A stretch of DNA of 30,914 nt from HRBIN24 sp035574155 (lineage in GTDB: Bacteria > Chloroflexota > Dehalococcoidia > SM23-28-2 > HRBIN24). The position numbers and the translations under genes are program-made. The notes below the pieces were generated by a model that ran no database searches, had not been told where the DNA came from, and was given only the letters and a program-made list of their open reading frames with translations. The stretch spans positions 1-30,914 of the forward strand of contig DATLZD010000004.1 of the NCBI GenBank assembly GCA_035574155.1. The letters run 5' to 3'. This document shows, piece by piece, positions 23,161 through 28,886 of the stretch. Every line of letters starts with the position of its first letter. Position 1 is the stretch's first letter.

Positions 23161-24324
23161 TCAGTCGCCTGCCGTCACATCGACGGCGGGGCCGCTGGCA
23201 GGGGCCTGCAACCCCTGGGCCAGGCACCACTCGCCGATGGCCGTGGCCACGTATTCGACCTCCTCCGTGGTCAGGTGGGGGAACATGGGGAGCGATAGGA
23301 CCTCCCTGGCTAACCCCTCCGAGACAGGGAAGTCCCCTGCCCGGTAGCCCAAGTGAGCACAGGCCGGCTGCAGGTGGGCCGGCAGGGGATAGTGGATGCC
23401 CGTGCCGATCCCCATTCCGGCCAGGTGCTGCGCCAACGCGTCCCGCCGCGGGTGCCTGACCACGAACAGGTGATAGACATGGAGCGCATAGGCCGGCTCA
23501 TGGGGAAGGGCCAGGCCTGGGGCGCCGGCCAGCAGGCGGCGGTAGTCCTCCGCCCGGGCACGGCGGGCCCCGTTCCACTCGTCCAGATGGGGCAGCTTGG
23601 CCAGCAGCACCGCCGCCTGCAGCTCGTCCAGGCGGGAGGTGGTGCCCAGCAGCTCGTGGCGGTAACGCTCCGCCTGGCCATGGTTGCGCAGGAGACGCAC
23701 TCGATGGGCCAGGGCAGGGTCGTCTGTGACCACCATCCCAGCATCGCCGTAGGCGCCCAGGTTCTTGGAGCAGTAGAAGCTGAAGGCGGCCAGGTGGCCC
23801 AGGGAGCCTGCCTTTCGCCCGCGGAACTCGGCGCCGTGGGCCTGACAGGCGTCCTCCACCACCGCCAGGCCGTAGCGTCGGGCCACGGCCATCACTCCCT
23901 CCATGTCGGCCGGCAGTCCGTAGAGGTGCACGGGGACGATGGCCCGTGTCCTTGGGGTGATAGCTGCCGGCAGGAGGGCCGGGTCCATGGTGTAGGTGCG
24001 GGGGTCCACGTCCACGAAGACGGGGCGGGCACCGCAGAGGGCTATGGCCTCCACCGTGGCGATGAAGGTGAAGGGGACCGTTACCACCTCATCGCCCGGG
24101 CCGATGCCCAAGGCCTTCAGCGCCAGGTGGAGCGCTTCGGTCCCCGACCCGACCCCTATGGCATGTCCCACGCCGCAGTAACGGGCGAACCGCTCCTCCA
24201 GCTCCTCCAGATTGGGGCCGAGGACGAACCGCATGGATGACAGAACGGCCTCCATCCGCCCCTGCACCTCATGGGCGACCATCTCGTGTTGGCGCTTCAG
24301 GTCCACCAAGGGAACGACCGTCAT
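23161..24324 (-). CDS. DegT/DnrJ/EryC1-family PLP aminotransferase
   Basis: A 387-aa sugar aminotransferase. VPLVDLKRQHEMVAHEVQ starts the fold; GVGSGTEALHLALKALGIGP is the phosphate-binding part; D158 in VVEDACQAHG contacts the PLP ring; K187 in FYCSKNLGAYGDAGMV forms the Schiff base. The protein transfers an amino group to a keto-sugar nucleotide. Placed next to a Gfo/Idh dehydrogenase, it matches the WbpB-WbpE arrangement, where C3 is oxidised and then aminated. The ATG at 24324 overlaps the Gfo/Idh stop by 4 bases; the longer open frame upstream is a shadow. The tail after about residue 365 is extra and low in conserved motifs. Confidence 0.94.
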   Translation of the reverse strand: MTVVPLVDLKRQHEMVAHEVQGRMEAVLSSMRFVLGPNLEELEERFARYCGVGHAIGVGSGTEALHLALKALGIGPGDEVVTVPFTFIATVEAIALCGARPVFVDVDPRTYTMDPALLPAAITPRTRAIVPVHLYGLPADMEGVMAVARRYGLAVVEDACQAHGAEFRGRKAGSLGHLAAFSFYCSKNLGAYGDAGMVVTDDPALAHRVRLLRNHGQAERYRHELLGTTSRLDELQAAVLLAKLPHLDEWNGARRARAEDYRRLLAGAPGLALPHEPAYALHVYHLFVVRHPRRDALAQHLAGMGIGTGIHYPLPAHLQPACAHLGYRAGDFPVSEGLAREVLSLPMFPHLTTEEVEYVATAIGEWCLAQGLQAPASGPAVDVTAGD

Positions 24325-25364
24325 GCCGGCTCCCTCCCGGTGAGGCCGAGGGGGACCAGCTCCTCCTCCACGTCCACCTCCAGCCCGCCGCTGGCCAGGG
24401 AACGGTCCAGCGCCTCCAGCACCTGGACCACTCTCAGGCCCCAGTAGCCATCGCTGAGGGGAGGGCTGCCGTCCTCTATGCAGCGCAGGAACTCGGCGTC
24501 CTCCTCCAGAAGGGGCTCCCACATGGGCACGTGGGGCAGGTGGGCATCGCCCCAGCGATAGTTGGGAGGGACCCACTCTCGCCGCCCGTTCACCTCGGGC
24601 AGCAGGATCTGACGCTCGCACAGACGCAGCGGTTCGGGGCTCGTATCGTCGTAGACGATGCTGGCCCGGGAGCCCACCACCGTGAGCTGTCGGACCTTGT
24701 AGGGGCAGAGCCAGCTCGCATGCACGTGGGCCGAGGCGCCTCCTGGGAAGCGCAAGTGGGCGTGCCCCACCTCCCATTGGGGGCGGTGGCCCAGATGGTG
24801 CACGGCCCAGGCCGAGGCCTGGCGAGGCCACTGGCCCAGCAGGTAGGCAAGAATGGCGATGTCATGGGAGGCCAGGTCCCAGAGGACGTGCACGTCGGGC
24901 TGCAGCAGCCCGAAGCCCAGGCGCTGGCTGTCCAGGTGCAGGACCCTTCCCAGCCTCCCCTCCCTGAGCATGGCCCTGAGGGCACGGACAGGGGGGCTGT
25001 AGAGGAAGGTATGCCCCACCATGAGGACCAGGCCGCGGCCCCGGGCCAGCCTCACCAGCTCCCGCGCCTGGGACGAGGAGGTGGTGAAGGGCTTCTCCAC
25101 CAGCACATGCCTGTCGGCCAGCAGGGCACGACGGGCCAGCTCATAATGGGTGGACGGCGGGGTGGCGATGATGACCGCCCGGCAGCGCTCCAGCAGCTCG
25201 TCGTAGTCGGAGGCCACCCCCACGCAGGGGTATACACGGGCCATCCGTTCCAGGCGGTCGCGGTCGCTATCGGCGATGACCACGTCTGCGCCCCGCCCCA
25301 GCTCGTGCAGGACCCGCAAATGCTTGGAACCCCAGTAGCCGCAACCCACCAGCCCGATGCGCAT
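24321..25364 (-). CDS. Gfo/Idh/MocA-family sugar dehydrogenase
   Basis: A 347-aa oxidoreductase. MRIGLVGCGYWGSKHLRVL is the N-terminal Rossmann motif, VIIATPPSTHYELARRALLA follows, and VLVEKPF holds the conserved EKP lysine. The C-terminal domain includes DVHVLWDLASHDIAILAYLL with the conserved Asp and His. It probably oxidises the sugar of a UDP-hexuronate or related donor so that the adjacent DegT enzyme can aminate it. Two in-frame ATGs compete: GGGGAG abuts the first (25370) but is 6 bases from the second (25364), which is chosen. Six bases separate the earlier start from the upstream gene. Confidence 0.92.
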   Translation of the reverse strand: MRIGLVGCGYWGSKHLRVLHELGRGADVVIADSDRDRLERMARVYPCVGVASDYDELLERCRAVIIATPPSTHYELARRALLADRHVLVEKPFTTSSSQARELVRLARGRGLVLMVGHTFLYSPPVRALRAMLREGRLGRVLHLDSQRLGFGLLQPDVHVLWDLASHDIAILAYLLGQWPRQASAWAVHHLGHRPQWEVGHAHLRFPGGASAHVHASWLCPYKVRQLTVVGSRASIVYDDTSPEPLRLCERQILLPEVNGRREWVPPNYRWGDAHLPHVPMWEPLLEEDAEFLRCIEDGSPPLSDGYWGLRVVQVLEALDRSLASGGLEVDVEEELVPLGLTGREPA

Positions 25365-25376
25365 ATCCATCTCCCC

Positions 25377-26045
25377 TCAGAAGCTGAGCCTCTTCCCTAA
25401 CACTAGCGGCACTGTGCGGGCCAGGACCTGCAGGTCCAGGCGTAGGGACATGCGGCGCACGTAGACCACGTCCAGGGCCATGGCCTCCTCCAAGCTGGGC
25501 GCCCGGTGACGGTTCACCTGCCAAAGGCCGGTGATGCCCGGCCGCACCTGGAACCGACGGCGGTACCAGGGGCGGTAGTGCTCCAGCTCGTAGGGGATGG
25601 CCGGCCGTGGCCCCACCAGGCTCATGTCGCCGCGCAGCACGTTCAGCAGCTGGGGCAGCTCGTCCAGGCCCGTCAGTCGCAGCAGGCGTCCCACGCGGGT
25701 GACCCGAGGGTCCCGCTCCGGCTTGTAGGCGGGCCGCCCATCAATGCGACAGGGGGTCCCCTGCGCCCACCGCGCCACCGCTTGGCGATGGAGGGCATCG
25801 TCAGCGTCGACATGCATGGTCCGGAACTTATACATGGTGAAGAGACGGCCCCCGCGGCCCACCCGCCGCTGCCGGAAAAGGATGCCACCCGGCGAGTCCA
25901 AGGCTATGGCCAGGGCTATGGCCCCCCATAGGGGTGCCAGGCAGGCCAGGGCCATGACGGCCACCGTCGCATCCAATGCCCTCTTCAGCGGTAGGTAGGT
26001 CCCGGCCCTACGCGTGGGCAGAGGCATGGCCACCACGGCGCTCAT
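25377..26045 (-). CDS. Initiating phosphoglycosyl transferase (bacterial sugar transferase)
   Basis: A 222-aa small monotopic PGT that loads the first sugar-1-phosphate on undecaprenyl phosphate and so starts the repeat unit. One hydrophobic re-entrant segment lies at about 25-48 (DATVAVMALACLAPLWGAIA). The catalytic core shows RQRRVGRGGRLFTMYKFRTM, then RDPRVTRVGRLLRLTGLDEL with the Asp-Glu dyad, LLNVLRGDMSLVGPRPAIP and RFQVRPGITGLWQVN. It lacks the multi-helix N-terminal part of WcaJ/WbaP-type enzymes. The ATG at 26045 overlaps the dehydrogenase stop (ATGA); the upstream extension of the frame is a shadow. Confidence 0.95.
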   Translation of the reverse strand: MSAVVAMPLPTRRAGTYLPLKRALDATVAVMALACLAPLWGAIALAIALDSPGGILFRQRRVGRGGRLFTMYKFRTMHVDADDALHRQAVARWAQGTPCRIDGRPAYKPERDPRVTRVGRLLRLTGLDELPQLLNVLRGDMSLVGPRPAIPYELEHYRPWYRRRFQVRPGITGLWQVNRHRAPSLEEAMALDVVYVRRMSLRLDLQVLARTVPLVLGKRLSF

Positions 26046-27367
26046 ACGCCCTCCACCCCTGCCGGCGCCGGCTGCCCCACCAGGGGGCGCCCCACCGGGA
26101 TGTAGGTGAACCCCGCCGCCCGCGCCGCCTCGCCATCCAGGCCGTTGCGAGCGTCCAGCAGAAGGGGCCTGGCTACCAGGGAGCGGAGGCGTCCCCAGTC
26201 CAGGGCCTTCAGCTCGGGCCAGGCGGTGGCCAGGACCACCGCCTCGGCCCCCTCTGCCGCCCGGTAGGGGTCGCGGTGCAGGACGAAGTCGGGGGCCGAG
26301 GCCACGGGGTCGTAGGCCCACACCTCGGCACCTGCCTCCTGCAAGGCGCGGCCCAAGGCCACCGCGGGCGAGTCGCGGGTATCGCCGCAGCCCGGCTTGA
26401 AGGCCAGGCCCCACAGGGCCACCCGCCGACCCGATAGGCCGCCCAGCAGGGAGGCGAGGCGGGCCACCAGGCGCGCCACCTGACGGGCGTTGGTGGCCAC
26501 CACGGCCTCCAGCAGGGGCACCGGCACCCCCACCGCCCGCGCCCGGGCAATGAGGGCACGCAGGTCCTTGGGCAAGCAGCTCCCGCCCCACCCCAGCCCC
26601 GGCTCCAGGTAGGCAGGCCCGATGCGGGGGTCCAGGCCCATCACCCGGACCACCTCGGCCACGTCGGCCCCGACCACCTCCGCCACCTCCGCCACCTCGT
26701 TGATGAAGGAGATGCGGGCGGCCAGGAAGGCGTTGCAGGCATACTTGGCCAGCTCGGCGCTGGTGGGGCGACAGCGGACCACCGGCGCCCCAAGCGGCGC
26801 ATACAGCTCCTCCAACAGGGCCACCGCCCCATCGTCGTCGCTGCCGAGCACGATGCGAGGCGGCGACAGGAAGTCGGCCAGCGCCTGTCCCTCCCGCAGG
26901 AACTCGGGGTTGGCCACCACCGACAGGTGCAGGTCCGGCCGGAGGGAACGAAGGAGCGACGCGAGGGCCTGGGACGTGCCCGGGGGGACGGTGCTCTTGA
27001 TGGCCACCACGGCGCGGCAGCCCCGGGGCATCCCCTGGGCTAGGCCATTAGCCGCTGCCCACACTTGGGAGAGGTCGGCCTCGCCGCCGGGCGCCGCTGG
27101 CGTCCCGACACACAGGAACACCACCTCTGCCCCGGGCAACCCCTCCTGCGGCCGCCCGCACACCCGCAGAGAGCCGTCGGCCAGGTGGCGGCGCCACAGC
27201 CCTTCCAACCCCGGCTCGGCCACCGGCACCCATCCCTGGGCCAGGGCGCGGGCCTTGTCCAGGTCGCACTCGATACAGCGCACCCGGTGCCCCAGATGGG
27301 CGAAGCAGGCGGCCACCGTGAGACCCACGTACCCCGCGCCGATGACTGCTAGCTGGTGCCTTCTCAT
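26042..27367 (-). CDS. UDP-glucose 6-dehydrogenase family protein
   Basis: A 441-aa NAD-dependent nucleotide-sugar dehydrogenase. LAVIGAGYVGLTVAACFAHL binds NAD; VAEPGLEGLWRRHL, VGTP, STVPPGTS and NPEFLREGQALADF are family signatures; K208 (ELAKYACNAF) and the catalytic C264 (LGWGGSCLPKDLRAL) are present; FKPGCGDTRDSPA is the C-terminal NAD-side motif. This pattern is closer to UDP-glucose than to UDP-HexNAc dehydrogenases, so UDP-glucuronate is the expected product. It is the first gene of the locus. The ATG at 27367 has no clear ribosome site, while two dyads lie within about 65 bases upstream. Confidence 0.94.
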   Translation of the reverse strand: MRRHQLAVIGAGYVGLTVAACFAHLGHRVRCIECDLDKARALAQGWVPVAEPGLEGLWRRHLADGSLRVCGRPQEGLPGAEVVFLCVGTPAAPGGEADLSQVWAAANGLAQGMPRGCRAVVAIKSTVPPGTSQALASLLRSLRPDLHLSVVANPEFLREGQALADFLSPPRIVLGSDDDGAVALLEELYAPLGAPVVRCRPTSAELAKYACNAFLAARISFINEVAEVAEVVGADVAEVVRVMGLDPRIGPAYLEPGLGWGGSCLPKDLRALIARARAVGVPVPLLEAVVATNARQVARLVARLASLLGGLSGRRVALWGLAFKPGCGDTRDSPAVALGRALQEAGAEVWAYDPVASAPDFVLHRDPYRAAEGAEAVVLATAWPELKALDWGRLRSLVARPLLLDARNGLDGEAARAAGFTYIPVGRPLVGQPAPAGVEGV

Positions 27368-27391
27368 CGCTTACCGTGGAGGCGAGGGTCG

Positions 27392-27406
27392 AGCCATATG
27401 ATGGCT
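27392..27406. promoter_or_regulatory. Perfect dyad upstream of the polysaccharide operon
   Basis: AGCCAT-ATG-ATGGCT, a perfect inverted repeat with a 3-base centre, 25 bases before the operon's first ATG. It is operator-sized and shares the CCAT...ATGG core with the palindrome at 28439-28454. Binding by a regulator is inferred only. Confidence 0.45.
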
Positions 27407-27413
27407 GGTAGCG

Positions 27414-27430
27414 GCGACCATTGGGGTCGC
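27414..27430. promoter_or_regulatory. Second dyad in the divergent gap
   Basis: GCGACC and GGTCGC arms with a 5-base centre, 7 bases beyond the first dyad. It could be an operator or a leader stem for the polysaccharide transcript. The rest of the 263-base gap (27368-27630) holds the candidate regulator promoter and nothing else recognisable; no firm promoter for the polysaccharide operon is visible. Confidence 0.35.
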
Positions 27431-27522
27431 AGGGCGGTATGGCGGTGGTCGATGAAAGGTCTGAGTTAGGTATGAGCGTAGGCGCCAACGTCACAGCCCG
27501 TAGCGAGGAAGCGGCCCCCCAC

Positions 27523-27550
27523 TTGACAGGCGCGTGGCCGTTCACACACT
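27523..27550 (+). promoter_or_regulatory. Candidate promoter of the orphan regulator
   Basis: Perfect TTGACA (27523-27528), 16-base spacer, weak -10 CACACT (27545-27550, 3 of 6 matches). Start of transcription near 27557 would leave about 70 bases of leader before the ATG at 27631. Confidence 0.4.
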
Positions 27551-27630
27551 GAGGGGTAGTTGCCGCCGCCCGGCCAGCGGCGCGCAGGCAAGCCCGACCT
27601 TCATTGGTGTCGTGGTGGGGAGGGGATGTC

Positions 27631-28449
27631 ATGAAGGGTCCGACTTGCCTGGTCCTCCTGGGACAGCACGAGGCCTTGGCCAAGCGCCTCGAGCGCTGGC
27701 TCCTGGAAAGGGGCTTTGAAGTCCTGCGGGCGGAGGACTGCTGGGAGGCCTACCGCTGCGTATACGTCTCGCGGCCGGCTGCCATCCTGGTGGCGACCGA
27801 CCGCCTCTCACGGGAGCTGCGCGATTTCGTCCAGACCATGAAGAGGATGACGGCCCTGCCCGTCTTCCTCTTCTCTCCCGGCGCCAACGTACACCTGCTC
27901 CGGGAGGCCAGCTCCTGGCCTCTTGACCGCTGCCTCGCCTGGCATGCCGACGGGGGCGAGGCCCTGCGTGACCTGGAGGAAGCGCTAGATGGCCTCGCCA
28001 CCAGCTCTCCCTCGCAGCTCACCTACGAGGAGGAGGGCCTGCGCATCGATTTCCGCAGCATGAGTGTGGTCCGCGACGGCTTGCCTGTCCACCTGACGCC
28101 CACCGAGTTCCGGGTCCTCGCCCTGCTGGTGGGCAGGCGAGGCTGGGTAGTCACCCACGACGAGATCCTGGCCCACGTCTGGGGACCCGAATACGTGGGC
28201 GACCGGGGGCTGGTGAAGCTATACATCTGGTACCTGCGCCGCAAGCTGGAACAGGACCCGGCCCGACCGCGCCGCATCCTCACCCGCCGCGGCGTGGGCT
28301 ACATGTTCCGCCCCCAGGAGACCCGCGAGGGCCAGGGGGACGCCTCCCGGCAGCGGGAGGCCGCCTCGAGGTCACCCAGGCTGCGAGGAGGGCCATCAGG
28401 TCGCGACGGGCGCTACGTGCTGCAGGACACGGCCGTCACCCCATCATGA
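27631..28449 (+). CDS. Orphan OmpR/PhoB-type regulator with degenerate receiver domain
   Basis: A 272-aa regulator. The winged-helix DNA-binding domain (about 133-228) is canonical: VHLTPTEFRVLALLVGRRGW, VVTHDEILAHVWGP, DRGLVKLYIWYLRRKLEQDP, ILTRRGVGYMFRP. The N-terminal 120 residues have receiver-like spacing but lack the key residues: the acidic pair after strand 1 is replaced (LVLLGQHEAL), strand 3 ends AILVATDRLS with Ala or Thr where the phosphorylated Asp should align (D57 is one or two positions late), and no Lys ends strand 5. No histidine kinase is nearby. It has a 44-residue Arg/Gly/Ser-rich tail. The ATG at 27631 has GGGGAGGGG upstream. It is divergent from the polysaccharide operon and so may control it. 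Confidence 0.9.
   Translation: MKGPTCLVLLGQHEALAKRLERWLLERGFEVLRAEDCWEAYRCVYVSRPAAILVATDRLSRELRDFVQTMKRMTALPVFLFSPGANVHLLREASSWPLDRCLAWHADGGEALRDLEEALDGLATSSPSQLTYEEEGLRIDFRSMSVVRDGLPVHLTPTEFRVLALLVGRRGWVVTHDEILAHVWGPEYVGDRGLVKLYIWYLRRKLEQDPARPRRILTRRGVGYMFRPQETREGQGDASRQREAASRSPRLRGGPSGRDGRYVLQDTAVTPS
28342..28361. repeat. Perfect 8-bp stem with 4-base loop inside the regulator's tail
   Basis: GCCTCCCG pairs with CGGGAGGC around GCAG. It lies in the low-complexity tail region of the regulator gene, after the DNA-binding domain, and would form a very stable hairpin in the mRNA. Confidence 0.4.
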
Positions 28450-28454
28450 TGGGG
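28439..28454. promoter_or_regulatory. Perfect 16-bp palindrome over the regulator stop codon
   Basis: CCCCATCATGATGGGG reads the same on both strands and contains the TGA stop at 28447-28449. There is no following T-run, so a simple terminator is unlikely. Its CCATCAT core resembles the dyad before the polysaccharide operon (27392-27406). Confidence 0.45.
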
Positions 28455-28551
28455 AAGCGTGAGGGCGTCTCCAACGGTCTTAAAGCTCACTACAAGCAAA
28501 AATTGACGAAAAAGAGGCGTCCAGTAGATACGACCTCCTCCAGCGTAGCGG

Positions 28552-28581
28552 TTGCACCCCTTTTCCTCGCCGTTTTATGTT
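28552..28581 (+). promoter_or_regulatory. Candidate promoter in AT-rich island
   Basis: TTGCAC (3 of 6), an 18-base spacer and TATGTT (4 of 6). It is one of two possible promoters for the beta-helix gene and would give a leader of about 300 bases containing the GC-rich palindromes and the hairpin at 28807. Confidence 0.3.
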
Positions 28582-28806
28582 AATGGCCGTTGGGCCGCGG
28601 CCCCCTGGGGCTCCGCCTCCAGGCCCTTGATGCCTTCGCCGCGGGGCCGGCCCGGGCGACCCGGGCGCGCGCCCGGCCTCCGGCAGGGAGGGGGATGATA
28701 ACCGACATGGAGACGGCCTGAGCGTCTCGCTGACACAGGCATACGCCACACCCTGAGACCAGGCCCCATACACGGTTCGGGCGTCGAACGGTTGGGTGCA
28801 TATGAC

Positions 28807-28825
28807 GGGGGCCAGCGAGGCCCCC
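28807..28825 (+). repeat. Perfect 7-bp hairpin in the beta-helix gene leader
   Basis: GGGGGCC-AGCGA-GGCCCCC, about 60 bases before the ATG at 28887. It is not followed by T residues, so it is more likely a leader stem than a finished terminator. Confidence 0.5.
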
Positions 28826-28886
28826 TGGTGGGGAGGGGTGGCACGATGCCCGGCCAAACAACGACACCAAACTCCAGGAGGACAGG

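Larger units (their letters stand above)
28450..28886. other. 437-base non-coding region between regulator and beta-helix gene
   Basis: No gene is supported here. The first part (about 28480-28590) is visibly AT-richer than the rest of the window and has promoter-like boxes on the plus strand: TTGACG at 28503-28508 with TAGATA at 28525-28530, and TTGCAC at 28552-28557 with TATGTT at 28576-28581. The middle (about 28590-28690) is extremely GC-rich with nested palindromes, including a perfect 12-base one at 28592-28603. The last part holds the hairpin at 28807-28825. It did not match any riboswitch pattern I know. Confidence 0.5.

Noticed and set aside
26660..26705. Apparent direct repeats in the UDP-glucose dehydrogenase gene
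   Set aside because: They encode the helical stretch NEVAEVAEVVGADVAEVV, normal for this enzyme family; repeated Glu-Val-Ala codons explain the pattern.
28690..28820. Possible c-di-GMP (GEMM) riboswitch before the beta-helix gene
   Set aside because: A long structured leader before a surface protein fits the idea, but the conserved GEMM core and tetraloop-receptor sequences are absent.
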